Shown in pieces: positions 1 to 8,329 of a DNA stretch of 64,000 nucleotides. The notes under the pieces were generated by a model that worked only from the letters and a program-made list of their open reading frames with translations, did no database searches and was not told the origin of the DNA. The stretch covers positions 62,001-126,000 of the forward strand of contig NZ_JALKFZ020000140.1 in the NCBI RefSeq assembly GCF_023243075.1. The letters run 5' to 3'. Source of the DNA: Frankia sp. AiPa1. GTDB lineage: Bacteria > Actinomycetota > Actinomycetes > Frankiales > Frankiaceae. Every line of letters starts with the position of its first letter. Positions within the stretch are counted from its first letter, which is position 1. The translations under genes were made by a program, and so were the position numbers.

Positions 1-1506
1 GGTACCCGCGGAGCCGCCGCTGGAGCCGGTCGAGCCGGTCGAGCCGCCTGTGGTTGCCGTGGCGCCGGAGGCTTCCCTGCCGGTGTTACGGTCGAAGCCT
101 CGCAGCGGGAACGTCCGCTCGTAGTCGTGGTCGTGGCCGGTGACCACGAGGTCGACCTGGTAGCGGTCGAACAGCGGCAGCCAGGCCTGGCGGATGCCGA
201 GGTCCGAGCCGTTGCCGGTGGACGAGCTGGAGACCGGGCACTGGTGCATCTGCACGATGATCCAGTCGATGCTGTGGTCGGCCCGCGCGGCGGCGAGGGT
301 GTGCTCCAGCCAGCGGGTCTGCCGGTTGCCGCCCGGGGCGAGGGTGCCGTTCGGGCCGGCGGCGAGCGTGCCGGTGTAGAGGCGGTTGTAGCGGCTGGTG
401 CCGCCGGGGATGGTGGGCGTGCCGTTCGGCGGGACGATGTCGGTGCCGGCGAACGCGCCGCCGTCCTGGTAGATGACGTCGTCGGCGTCCAGGGAGAGGA
501 ACAGCGCCGAGCCGACGCGGTAGCTGTAGAAGTTCCCGACCAGGCCCGGGATACCGTTGGACGGCAGGCTGAAGCGGGTCAGGTACGCCTCGTAGCCGTG
601 CGGCCCGTTGCCGAACTCGATCTCGTGGTTACCCAGCGCCGGCATCCATGGCCGGTTCGCCGCGGACCGGGCCACGTTGACACCGAAGTCCCGCCAGACC
701 GCCGGCTGCTGGGCGAACGTCAGGTTGGCGTAGCACAGGTCCCCGTTGAGCAGGTGGAACAGCGGCGCGAACCGCTCGACGGCGTTCACCGCGTGGTAGG
801 CGTTCGGCGAGGAGATCGTCCACGACTTGTCGGTGGCGAGGTCGCCGTAGCTGGTGAACCGGAACGGGAACCGCCCCTGGCGCGCGGTGGTGAACGTGCC
901 GGTACTGGTGCCGGCGGCGGCGCCGGTCAGGCTGGCGCTCGGACCGCCGTCCGCGATGTCAACCTGGTAGGTGTAGGCGGTTCCGGGCTTCAGCCCGCGC
1001 AGATGAGCGTGGTAGACGACGGTCCGCTGGCCGTTCACCCCGTCGACGTAGGTGCGCTCCTCGGCGTCCACGTACCGCCCGAATCCGCCGGTCGCCGTGC
1101 CGAGCCGCACCCGCGGCCGGCGTACCGCCGCCGGCGACACCCAGGAGACGGTCACCGAGGTCGCCGGGTCGTCCCCCCAGGCAAGATGCACCTGCTCCGG
1201 GATGGTGCTGGCGCTCGTGCCGGCGAACGCCGGCCGCCGCCACAACACCGGCCCGCCGTGCCCGCCCGCCAGCGTCGTCCCACCGACCAGCGCGAGCCCC
1301 CCGCCGATCACCCCGGCCCGCAGCAACGTCCGCCGCGACGCCTCGAGCGTCGGGCGCGCGCCGTCGCCAGCCACAGGCCCAGCGGTTGCCGGTGCGCCGG
1401 CCGTGCGGGGACCGCTGGAGGTATCGGCGCCACCGGGTACGGCCGCTGCCGCGGGGCTGGCCGCACGGACGGAGTGAGTCGCGGAGCTGGCGGGGTTCGC
1501 GTCCAT
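1..1506 (-). CDS. Tat-exported purple acid phosphatase-like metallophosphoesterase (3' end outside window)
   Basis: This is an exported phosphoesterase of the purple acid phosphatase type, predicted to hydrolyse phosphomonoesters or diesters outside the membrane with a dinuclear metal centre. About 502 residues are visible and the reading frame is still open at base 1, so the C-terminus is missing. The N-terminus carries a twin-arginine-type segment (SRRTLLRAG, about residues 58-66) followed by a hydrophobic Gly/Ala/Leu stretch. A fibronectin-like N-terminal domain (about 104-215) precedes the catalytic domain. Metal-binding motifs are visible in order: GD near 221, NGDLCYAN (254-261), GNHE (292-295), QMHQ (419-422) and GHDHDYER (457-464). 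The ATG start at 1506 is the first in frame. It is divergent from the quinone reductase gene. The tail visible at the window edge is Gly/Ser/Thr-rich. The fold is confident; the physiological substrate is unknown. Confidence 0.9.
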   Translation of the reverse strand, partial: MDANPASSATHSVRAASPAAAAVPGGADTSSGPRTAGAPATAGPVAGDGARPTLEASRRTLLRAGVIGGGLALVGGTTLAGGHGGPVLWRRPAFAGTSASTIPEQVHLAWGDDPATSVTVSWVSPAAVRRPRVRLGTATGGFGRYVDAEERTYVDGVNGQRTVVYHAHLRGLKPGTAYTYQVDIADGGPSASLTGAAAGTSTGTFTTARQGRFPFRFTSYGDLATDKSWTISSPNAYHAVNAVERFAPLFHLLNGDLCYANLTFAQQPAVWRDFGVNVARSAANRPWMPALGNHEIEFGNGPHGYEAYLTRFSLPSNGIPGLVGNFYSYRVGSALFLSLDADDVIYQDGGAFAGTDIVPPNGTPTIPGGTSRYNRLYTGTLAAGPNGTLAPGGNRQTRWLEHTLAAARADHSIDWIIVQMHQCPVSSSSTGNGSDLGIRQAWLPLFDRYQVDLVVTGHDHDYERTFPLRGFDRNTGREASGATATTGGSTGSTGSSGGSAGT

Positions 1507-1676
1507 GACCGCTGATGCTGTCGCCCTCGGCGGACAGTCAGTCATCCACCACATGGCGTCAACCCAACCATCCGGTGAACCCGGCACGTCCTGGGCCAGA
1601 CGAGACGCCGGCCCGACGGGCGTGGAAGGCCATGGCGACCGGCGGGGTGATGCCTCGGACGAGCTGTGCCGCGCAC

Positions 1677-1713
1677 TTGACCTGAAGCCGGGTTCAGCCT
1701 GCAGGCTGGGGGC
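1677..1713 (+). promoter_or_regulatory. MerR/SoxR-type promoter with 19-bp spacer and dyad, probably leaderless
   Basis: A -35 hexamer TTGACC (1677-1682) is separated by exactly 19 bp from a -10-like CAGGCT (1702-1707). The spacer contains the dyad CTGAA-6-TTCAG (1682-1697). An overlong spacer with a dyad inside it is the hallmark of promoters untwisted by MerR-family activators. The ATG of the next gene lies seven bases after the -10, so the transcript would be leaderless. No MerR gene is in the window, so the regulator must act in trans. Confidence 0.6.
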
Positions 1714-2685
1714 ATGCGAGCGATCAAGGTCAGTCGGTTTGGTCCATCTGATGTTCTCGAGCTGGTGGAGCTGCCCGCGCCGGTTGCGCGGGCGGGGGAG
1801 CTTGTGATCGGGGTGGAGGCCGTGGGCGTGGGCTGGCTGGACGTCCAGATCCGGGCGGGCAACGGGCCTGAGGTGTTCGGGGTGGAGCCGCCGTACGTGC
1901 CCGGGGGTGCGGTCGCGGGCACGGTCACCGCGGTCGGGGTGGGGGTCGGCGGCGAGTGGCTCGGCGCCCGGGTCGTGGGTCGCCCGGTGGGCGGTGCGTA
2001 CGGCGGAGGTTATGCCGACACGGTCGTCGCCACGCCGGAGACGGTCTATCCGATCCCCGCGGACCTCGGTCTGCGCGACGCCACCGCGTTGCTGGACGAC
2101 GGCAGCACCGCACTCGCCCTGCTGGAGCGGACCCCGGTGCACAAGGGGGACCGCGTCCTGGTGGCACCAGGCGTGGGTGGTCTCGGTAATCTCCTGGTGC
2201 AGCTCGCCGTCACGGCGGGGGCGACGGTCATCGCCGGGGTGCGGGGCGAGGAGAAGCGCGCGCTCGCGCGGGAGCTGGGTGCCGAGACCGTCGACTATTC
2301 CGCCCCGGACTGGCCCGACCAGCTGCGGGCGCTCACCGGCGGGCAGGGGTTGGACGTGGTGTTCGACGGGATCGGCGGCGCGGTCGGGGCGGCGGCGGTG
2401 GCGGTGCTCGTCGACGGCGGCCGGTTCTCCGGCTATGGCATGACCAGCGGTACGCAGACCGCGATCGGCGAGTCCGACCGGAGGCGGCTGACCGTTGTGG
2501 ACATGGCGCAGCTGCCGGAGTTCTGGCCGGACAACCCCCGCCGGATCCGCCACGTGCTGGACGAGGCCGCGGCGGGACGCCTGACCCCGGTGATCGGCCG
2601 GACCTACCCGCTGGCCGAGGTGGCTGCCGCACATGCGGACATCGAGGCCCGGCGCTTCACCGGCAAGATCCTGCTGCTGACCTGA
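1714..2685 (+). CDS. Zinc-independent medium-chain dehydrogenase/reductase (NADPH:quinone oxidoreductase-like)
   Basis: The 323-residue product is a medium-chain dehydrogenase of the quinone oxidoreductase branch, expected to reduce quinones or electrophilic enones with NADPH in the cytosol. The N-terminal GroES-like domain runs to about residue 115. The cofactor domain has the Rossmann signature GVGGLG followed by a strand and helix (about 150-180). The cysteines and histidines that bind zinc in alcohol dehydrogenases are not seen. Length is normal for the family. The ATG at 1714 directly follows a MerR-type promoter, which fits induction by redox stress or an electrophile. It converges on the alpha/beta hydrolase gene, and a strong hairpin lies between them. 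The substrate cannot be read from sequence. Confidence 0.9.
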   Translation: MRAIKVSRFGPSDVLELVELPAPVARAGELVIGVEAVGVGWLDVQIRAGNGPEVFGVEPPYVPGGAVAGTVTAVGVGVGGEWLGARVVGRPVGGAYGGGYADTVVATPETVYPIPADLGLRDATALLDDGSTALALLERTPVHKGDRVLVAPGVGGLGNLLVQLAVTAGATVIAGVRGEEKRALARELGAETVDYSAPDWPDQLRALTGGQGLDVVFDGIGGAVGAAAVAVLVDGGRFSGYGMTSGTQTAIGESDRRRLTVVDMAQLPEFWPDNPRRIRHVLDEAAAGRLTPVIGRTYPLAEVAAAHADIEARRFTGKILLLT

Positions 2686-2725
2686 CAGCCGCGGCGGCGG
2701 CGGTCGGCGTTGGGGCGTCGGTTTC

Positions 2726-2750
2726 CGGCGGCCCGGGTCCCGGGCCGCCG
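2726..2750. terminator. GC-rich perfect hairpin between convergent genes
   Basis: A perfect 12-bp inverted repeat (CGGCGGCCCGGG / CCCGGGCCGCCG) is separated by a single T. It lies 40 bp past the quinone reductase stop and 45 bp past the hydrolase stop. It probably acts as a bidirectional terminator, although no T-tract follows, which is common in high-GC actinomycetes. Confidence 0.5.
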
Positions 2751-2795
2751 CGGAACGAGACGTTCGCCGACCTGGCGGGACAGCGGACGTACCGC

Positions 2796-3770
2796 CTACC
2801 GGAGCTCGGCGGCGGTCCCGGGTCCAGTCGAGGGGGTGGCTGAGGATGCCTTGGCGGGGCGCTCCGCGCGGGCGAGGAAGGCCACCAGACGGCGGTTGAC
2901 GTCGGCGCCCTGCTGGAAGCCGGGGCCGTGGCCGACGCCGGGGAGGATCTCGGCGTGGCCATGGGGCAGCTGCGAGATCCGGGCCTGGGCACGCGGCGGG
3001 TGCAGCAGTGGGCTGTGCTGGCCGATCAGGACGAGCGTCGGGGTCCCGATGGCGCGCAGCTCGTCGTCGCGCAGCGGGGCCGGCGCCGGACGGCGGGTGC
3101 GGAACGTTCGAGCGCCGGTCAGCAGGACCCTGCGGAGCTCGGGGACGAGCAGGACGGGGTTGTCCAGCCAGACCGCGAGCCGTCGGCGAAGCGGCGGCGG
3201 AGCGAGGCCGGCCAGGCCGTTGAGGTACATCAGCCAGATGAACCGGGCGCTGACCTTCTCCAGTCCGCCGGGGTCGAGCGCGGTGACGCTGATCAGCCGG
3301 TCGGGTGCGTGGACGGCCTGGTTGAGCGCCAGCCATCCGCCGTAGGAGTGGCCGACGAGGTGCGCGTGGCGCACGCCGAGGGCCGCGAGGGTCTGGTCGA
3401 GCCAGGCGGCGCTGTCCGCCGGGTGGTGGATCGGGCGGCGGGCGACGCTACGCCCGGGATCGCCGAGGGTGTCCAGGGCGATGACCGGATGCCGGGCGCC
3501 GAGCGCGGCCAGGAACGGGTACCACTGCACGGCGTTCGAGTTCGCCCCATGCAGCAGCACCACGGGGGCACCGACGGTCGCCGATGCCTGCCTGCCCGAC
3601 ACAGGGCCATAGCGATGGACGTGGGTGGTGCCGAACTCGGTCTCGACCTCCGTTTCCTCCCAGGGTGTGGGCCACAGGGCGGTGAAGGCCCCGTCGTAGG
3701 CCGCGAGGAATCTGGCACGCTGCTTCTCGCCGCGGAACCGCCCGACGGCGGGGCTCTCTCGAGCTGTCAT
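2796..3770 (-). CDS. Alpha/beta-fold hydrolase
   Basis: The 324-residue protein is an alpha/beta hydrolase. The oxyanion-hole segment VVLLHGANSNAVQW (about residues 70-83) and the nucleophile elbow GHSYGG mark the family. A catalytic Asp near DPGG/LVLIG and a late His near GVGHGPGFQ complete the expected triad. It is predicted to be cytosolic with an ester, lactone or epoxide-like substrate; I cannot choose among them. The gene is divergent from a TetR regulator with only 27 bp between start codons, so the regulator very likely controls it. No clear Shine-Dalgarno sequence precedes the ATG at 3770, so the start may be slightly downstream or the mRNA leaderless. The last residues (TGPGTAAELR) are low complexity. 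Confidence 0.88.
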   Translation of the reverse strand: MTARESPAVGRFRGEKQRARFLAAYDGAFTALWPTPWEETEVETEFGTTHVHRYGPVSGRQASATVGAPVVLLHGANSNAVQWYPFLAALGARHPVIALDTLGDPGRSVARRPIHHPADSAAWLDQTLAALGVRHAHLVGHSYGGWLALNQAVHAPDRLISVTALDPGGLEKVSARFIWLMYLNGLAGLAPPPLRRRLAVWLDNPVLLVPELRRVLLTGARTFRTRRPAPAPLRDDELRAIGTPTLVLIGQHSPLLHPPRAQARISQLPHGHAEILPGVGHGPGFQQGADVNRRLVAFLARAERPAKASSATPSTGPGTAAELR

Positions 3771-3785
3771 GGTACATGTGTATCA
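3770..3785. promoter_or_regulatory. Candidate TetR operator
   Basis: An imperfect 16-bp palindrome (TGGTACATGTGTATCA) has six of eight base pairs complementary, with mismatches at the centre and at the G/T pair. It fills the 27-bp gap between the divergent hydrolase and TetR genes and touches the hydrolase start codon. Binding there would block both genes. This is inferred from position and symmetry only. Confidence 0.45.
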
Positions 3786-3797
3786 CGAAAGGACGCG

Positions 3798-4439
3798 ATG
3801 CCGAAGCGGGTCGACCACGAGCAGCGCCGCCGTCACATCGCCGACGCGCTGCTGCGGGTCGCGGCCAGCCGGGGCCTGCACACGGCGGGGTTCCGGGAGG
3901 TCGCGGCCGAGGCGGGTGTGTCGGTGCGGCTCGTCCAGTACTACTTCGAGACCAAGGAGGGGCTGCTCCTGTTCGGTCTGCGCCGGGTGGGTGAACTGTT
4001 CGCCGAGCGGGTGGCGCCTCGGCTCGTGGCCGAACGGGCGGTGGCGCAGGAGTCTCCGCCCGCGGGCGGACGGCCGGCGTCCACCGGGCGGGCACGGATC
4101 GAGGTCGTCCTCGCGGCGACCCTGCCGTTGGACGACGAGAGCCGCATGTTGTACGTCCTGTACAACCAGTACTTCGCGCTGGCGCTGACCGACCCCGCGC
4201 TCGCGGCCCAGCCGTACGCCAACGACCCGGACGTTCTCGAGACCTGGCTCGTCGAGCGGTTGCTGATCTGCCAACGCGAGGGCCTGCTCGCTCCCACGCG
4301 CGACCCCCGGGACGAGGCGAGTGCCCTGCTGGCGCTGACCGTCGGGCTCGGCACCGCCGTACTCGCCGGCCGGCACACGCCCGACGACGCCCGCCGCCTG
4401 CTCGCCCGCCACCTCGACGACCGCCTCGCTGGCCACTGA
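3798..4439 (+). CDS. TetR/AcrR family transcriptional regulator
   Basis: The 213-residue protein is a one-component repressor. The N-terminal DNA-binding domain (about residues 1-55) contains the helix-turn-helix FREVAAEAGVSVRLVQYYFE, where the YYF motif is typical of TetR proteins. The remaining all-helical region should bind a small ligand and dimerise. The ATG at 3798 is preceded by AAAGGA at 6 bases, which decides this start over an upstream open frame. It is divergent from the alpha/beta hydrolase and the palindrome between them is a likely autoregulatory operator. The ligand is probably a substrate or product of the hydrolase, which is an inference from gene pairing. Confidence 0.92.
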   Translation: MPKRVDHEQRRRHIADALLRVAASRGLHTAGFREVAAEAGVSVRLVQYYFETKEGLLLFGLRRVGELFAERVAPRLVAERAVAQESPPAGGRPASTGRARIEVVLAATLPLDDESRMLYVLYNQYFALALTDPALAAQPYANDPDVLETWLVERLLICQREGLLAPTRDPRDEASALLALTVGLGTAVLAGRHTPDDARRLLARHLDDRLAGH

Positions 4440-4526
4440 CCTCGTCCCGCCGGGCACGTCAGTGCGGGCGGGGGCGGCGGAGTGCGGATGGCCGCGGGAC
4501 GTAGTCGGTCGTCCCTTTTCGGGTGA

Positions 4527-4585
4527 TATGGGTGCCATACCCCGTCTGAACTAGACCCTGACGTAAGAGTATGGTCGAGCCCATA
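4527..4585. promoter_or_regulatory. Two spaced TATGG/CCATA dyads upstream of the acyltransferase
   Basis: Two inverted repeats built from the same half-site are visible: TATGG-3-CCATA at 4527-4539 and TATGG-6-CCATA at 4570-4585. Their centres are about 44 bp apart, close to four helical turns, which would put both on one face of DNA. The rest of the 339-bp gap between the TetR gene and the acyltransferase start contains no gene I can support. Confidence 0.4.
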
Positions 4586-4778
4586 TTCGCCGAGGTGGCT
4601 GGCCGGGGTCATGAAAGGAGACGTTCCATCTCTCCGTCTGCGTGGTCGGGCCGCGGCTGAGGCTACCTCGGGTCATGAACAGCGCAGTTCCGCCGGTCTG
4701 ATCAGCACACTCGTCCCCGTGCGAACGGCCCCACCCGGGCCTGCGCCGCAGGAGCGAGCAAGAGCGAGAAAGGACGCG

Positions 4779-6068
4779 GTGACCGAGAGAATGCCGCCTC
4801 GACCACGCGGCCGGCACCGGAGGGATACCGGGACGCGGGCCGCTCCACCGCCGCCGCCGCCACCGCACGCTCGGCCCGATCTGCCCGCGCTGACGGGTCT
4901 GCGCGGAGCCGCCGCCACCCTCGTGTTCCTCCGCCACATCGACGCGGACGTGGGGGACACCCTGCCCGTCGCTCCGCTCGGCAACATCGGATATACCGGC
5001 GTCTCGTTCTTCTTCGTGCTCTCGGGTTTCGTCCTCACCTGGGCCGCCGGCCCGGTGTCCCGGGCCCGGTTCTACTGGCGTCGGTTCGCCCGGATCTACC
5101 CGCTGTATCTTGTCGCCGTACTGCTGTGGTTCCCCGTCGCCTGGTCACTGGGAATGATCGGCGAATTCGGCTCGAAACCCGTCGCCCTCCTCCCGAGCCT
5201 GCTCTTGGTCCAGGCCTGGATTCCCACCCAGTCGATCTACTTCGGTTGGGGCGGAGCGGTGCTGTGGTCGCTGTCCTGCGAGGCGTTCTTCTACCTCGTC
5301 TTCCCGCTTGTCCACCCACGGCTGGCCGCTCGGGCCAACGCGGGCCGGATCCGGCTGGCCCTGCTCGTTCTGCTCCCGGCCGCGGCTGTGTCCTGCCTGG
5401 CCGGCGTGGTCGATCCCCGCGTCGACCTCGCCGCCTACGCCAATCCGGCGGTGCGGCTGGGCGAGTTCATCCTCGGCATCGTCCTGGGACTGCTGGCGCG
5501 GGAAGGCTCCCGCGGCACGACCGGGCAACGCCGGACACTGGCCCTTCTCGCCGCCGCCTGGCTCGCCGTCCCGATCGGCCTCGGATTCCCCTACGGCGAC
5601 CGCCAGGGTCTCATCGACACCCTCGCCCTGCCGTCCTTCGCGGTGGCCATCTTCCTGGTCGGTACCCGCGAAGCCGACGGCTGTCGGGTGCCCGGAGCGA
5701 GTGCCCGCCCGATGGTGTATTTCGGCGCGATCTCCTACGCCTTCTACCTGGCTCATCCCGCCGCACTCGCCGTCGGCAGCGAACTTGGCTGGCTCGACGC
5801 GGCCACCGCACCCGCGGCGGCACTCGGCGTCACACTCTGCTTCCTCCTCGCGTTCGCGCTGGCCGCGGCTCTGCATCACGCCGTGGAACAGCCCGCCCTG
5901 CGATACCTGCTCCACAAGGCCCACCGCTCTGCCGGCCAGCAGACCATCAGCGCACCCGGTCAGCAGACCATTCCCCTCCCGCGTCAGTTCGGTGCACCGC
6001 CCCAGGCCGGTCCGGGAATCCCCGAACCGGGAATCCCCGGTCATCGGCTGGTTCGCCGTGATCTGTAA
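4779..6068 (+). CDS. Acyltransferase 3 family integral membrane protein (OafA/YrhL-like)
   Basis: The product (429 residues from the GTG at 4779) is a multi-pass membrane acyltransferase, of the type that acetylates or acylates surface polysaccharides, lipids or antibiotics. The family signatures are visible: LTGLRGAAATLVFLRH near the N-terminus (the His is the catalytic candidate), then GVSFFFVLSGFVLTW and FYWRRFARIYPLY. About ten hydrophobic segments follow. The start is chosen because AAAGGA lies four bases upstream; an upstream ATG at 4611 is in frame but would add a poor leader. A Pro-rich stretch (eight prolines) precedes the first membrane segment. The C-terminal tail repeats the motif GQQTI twice. 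The neighbouring lipoprotein gene starts 88 bp later, possibly in the same transcript. The acyl donor and acceptor are unknown. Confidence 0.88.
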   Translation: MTERMPPRPRGRHRRDTGTRAAPPPPPPPHARPDLPALTGLRGAAATLVFLRHIDADVGDTLPVAPLGNIGYTGVSFFFVLSGFVLTWAAGPVSRARFYWRRFARIYPLYLVAVLLWFPVAWSLGMIGEFGSKPVALLPSLLLVQAWIPTQSIYFGWGGAVLWSLSCEAFFYLVFPLVHPRLAARANAGRIRLALLVLLPAAAVSCLAGVVDPRVDLAAYANPAVRLGEFILGIVLGLLAREGSRGTTGQRRTLALLAAAWLAVPIGLGFPYGDRQGLIDTLALPSFAVAIFLVGTREADGCRVPGASARPMVYFGAISYAFYLAHPAALAVGSELGWLDAATAPAAALGVTLCFLLAFALAAALHHAVEQPALRYLLHKAHRSAGQQTISAPGQQTIPLPRQFGAPPQAGPGIPEPGIPGHRLVRRDL

Positions 6069-6155
6069 CAAGCTGTGCGCGGCGGCTGGTCTGCTTGCCG
6101 ATGGCCGAACCGAGCCGTCGCCGTGATCTGTCGCAGGCCGGGCAGGGGGAGCGGT

Positions 6156-7223
6156 GTGCCGCCGGTCGTGCTGATCGCGACGCTGGCTCTTGTGCTGGCC
6201 ATCGCTGCCTGCTCCGGCCAGTCCGGCCAGGCCAGCCCGACCAGCCAGGCCGAGCGCGCCGGCCGCCCCGCGACGGCGTCGCCGGCCGTTCCGTCGGCGA
6301 GCGCCTCCGGATCGCCGCGGCAGCCGGCCATCCGATCCGGCCTGGGGTGGGCGTCCGGCGCCAACGGGAACCACCCGGCGGATGTCAACGCGTGGGCGTC
6401 GTGGACAGGTCGTCCGGTCGACGTGGCCGTCGTGTTCACCACCCGCAATGACTGGCCGAGCCTCACCACGGCGTCCTGGCCGGTCGGCGCGTTCACCCGG
6501 GCCCAGTTTCCCGGGCAGCTGTCGGTGGCCCAGCCGCTGTACCCGGTGAGCGGCAACGAGCTGGCCTGCGCCCGTGGAGACTACGACGGCTCCTGGGCCC
6601 AGTTCGGCTCGACCCTGACTCGGTACGGCCGCGGGGACGCCTATGTCCGGCTCGGCTGGGAGTTCAACGGGGCCTGGATGTACTGGCACGTTCGAGACCC
6701 GCAGGCCTGGAAGAGCTGCTTCGTGCACGCGGTCACCGCGATCAGGTCGACCGCCCCCCGGGTGCGGATCGAGTGGACCCTGAGTGCGCACAGCGACACG
6801 CTGCCCGGCGGTGACACCGACGTCTGGGCGGCATATCCGGGGGACGCCTACGTTGATGTCGTCAGCATCGACGACTACGACATCTACCCCGCCTCCACGA
6901 CCCAGAATGCCTGGGACCAGCAATGCCACCAGCCCTCCGGGCTGTGCACCGTCGCGGACTTCGCCCGTGCCCATCACAAGAAGCTCGCGGTCCCTGAGTG
7001 GGGGCTGTCGTACTCGAACGGTGGCGGTGGCGACAACCCGTTCTACATCGAGAAGATGCACGACTTCTTCACGCGAAACACCGGCCTGTTGGCCTATGAG
7101 GCATATTTCAACACATCCGAAGCGGGCAACGTCCGCTCCTCGCTCCACAACCCCGACCTGAACCCGGACAGTTCCCACCGCTACCTGGACCTCTTCGGAA
7201 CGAGCCGCGGCGCAGGCGGTTGA
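6156..7223 (+). CDS. Glycoside hydrolase family 26-like lipoprotein
   Basis: The 355-residue product is predicted to be a lipid-anchored extracellular glycosidase of the GH26 (beta-mannanase/lichenase) type. The GTG at 6156 is chosen because an excellent ribosome-binding site, AGGGGGA, sits at 6144-6150; the resulting N-terminus is a short signal peptide with the lipobox AIAAC (lipidated Cys19). A Ser/Pro/Ala linker (22-58) precedes the TIM-barrel domain. The candidate catalytic acid/base is Glu169 in RLGWEFNG and the candidate nucleophile is Glu281 in AVPEWG, the spacing expected for clan GH-A. The gene follows the acyltransferase, suggesting shared work on a surface or environmental polysaccharide. 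The exact substrate cannot be fixed from sequence. Confidence 0.82.
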   Translation: MPPVVLIATLALVLAIAACSGQSGQASPTSQAERAGRPATASPAVPSASASGSPRQPAIRSGLGWASGANGNHPADVNAWASWTGRPVDVAVVFTTRNDWPSLTTASWPVGAFTRAQFPGQLSVAQPLYPVSGNELACARGDYDGSWAQFGSTLTRYGRGDAYVRLGWEFNGAWMYWHVRDPQAWKSCFVHAVTAIRSTAPRVRIEWTLSAHSDTLPGGDTDVWAAYPGDAYVDVVSIDDYDIYPASTTQNAWDQQCHQPSGLCTVADFARAHHKKLAVPEWGLSYSNGGGGDNPFYIEKMHDFFTRNTGLLAYEAYFNTSEAGNVRSSLHNPDLNPDSSHRYLDLFGTSRGAGG

Positions 7224-7410
7224 CGGGCCTGCCCCCGCACGGTCCCCGCGGCGGGAGCGCGAGCGGGGTCGTCCGGCGTAACGTCCAGGAAGCCGGCGTG
7301 CGTGGCCGGTTCCTGGCGGTGTGTGCCTGGTCAGGGCATGGGTAGCTGTGCGTGCTTGCTGGGATATTTTCTGGTGGGACGAGCGGTGCCGGGGCGGACG
7401 GGAGAGGGAC

Positions 7411-8298
7411 ATGGACGGGCGGGCGAGGGTCGCCGGGGCGCTGCTGTTCTGTCCGGCGGACCGGCCGGAGCGGTTCGGCAAGGCCGTCGCGGCGGCCGAC
7501 CTGGTGATCCTTGACCTGGAGGACGGCGTGGCCGCGCAGAACCGGGCGCGGGCGCGGGAGGCGCTGGTCAGGGCCGCCCCCGACCTCGACCCGGACCGCA
7601 CGGTCGTGCGGGTCAACCCGGCGACCAGCGCGGATTTCGCCGCCGATCTCGCCGCGCTGGACCGCACCGGCCTGCGGCTGGTCATGCTCGCCAAGACCGA
7701 GTCCGCCGACCAGCCCGCCCGGCTCGGGCCCGCCCGCGACGTGATCGCCCTGTGCGAGACCCCCGCCGGTGTGCTCGCCGCCCCGGCGATCGCCGCCGCC
7801 GCGAACGTGGTCGCGCTGATGTGGGGTGCGGAGGACCTGCTCGCCGCGATCGGCGGCCGGTCCAGCCGGCATCCGGACGGCCGTTACCGTGATGTTGCCC
7901 GGCATGCGGCATCATCCGTCCTGCTGGCCGCCGCCGCCCGTGGGCGGGCCGCCATCGACGCCGTCTACCTGGACATTCCCGACCTTGACGGCCTTGCGGC
8001 CGAGGCCCGCGACGCGGCGGCGACTGGATACGCGGCCAAGGCGTGCATTCATCCCAGCCAGGTGGCGGTGGTGCGGGAAGCGTTCCGGCCGGGCGAGACG
8101 GAGCTCGCCTGGGCCGACCGTGTCCTGCGAGCGGCCGAACAGGCCGGTGGCGGTGTGTTCGCCTTCGAGGGCCAGATGGTCGATGCCCCCGTCCTGCGGC
8201 ACGCCGAGCACCTGCTGCGCGCCGCGGGCCTCGACCCGGAATCCGACCTCGGGCGGCTGCCACCTCTGAAGCAGGCCGCGCGGCCACGCGAGGGCTGA
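7411..8298 (+). CDS. HpcH/HpaI aldolase / citrate lyase beta-subunit-like protein (CitE-like)
   Basis: The 295-residue protein is a TIM-barrel lyase of the CitE-like group, which cleaves or hydrolyses 3-hydroxyacyl-CoA or malyl/citramalyl-CoA-type substrates using a divalent metal. Signatures are LLFCPADRPERFGKA at the N-terminus, DLVILDLEDGVA, and GYAAKACIHPSQVAVVREAF near the C-terminus. The acidic residue of ALMWGAEDL is the expected metal ligand. The ATG at 7411 is preceded by GGAGAGGG; upstream in-frame starts lack a site. It stands 31 bp before the molybdoenzyme gene, on the same strand, so the two are probably co-transcribed. No citrate lyase alpha or gamma subunit is nearby, so a stand-alone CoA-ester lyase is more likely than citrate lyase. 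Confidence 0.9.
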   Translation: MDGRARVAGALLFCPADRPERFGKAVAAADLVILDLEDGVAAQNRARAREALVRAAPDLDPDRTVVRVNPATSADFAADLAALDRTGLRLVMLAKTESADQPARLGPARDVIALCETPAGVLAAPAIAAAANVVALMWGAEDLLAAIGGRSSRHPDGRYRDVARHAASSVLLAAAARGRAAIDAVYLDIPDLDGLAAEARDAAATGYAAKACIHPSQVAVVREAFRPGETELAWADRVLRAAEQAGGGVFAFEGQMVDAPVLRHAEHLLRAAGLDPESDLGRLPPLKQAARPREG

Positions 8299-8329
8299 GT
8301 AACGACGGTGTTCGGCCTCGCGGGCGAGG

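Noticed and set aside
5145-7694. Minus-strand open frame of 849 codons opposite the acyltransferase and GH26-like genes
   Set aside because: Composition is Arg/Gly/Val-biased without family motifs, while the plus-strand genes carry lipobox, catalytic Glu and acyltransferase signatures.
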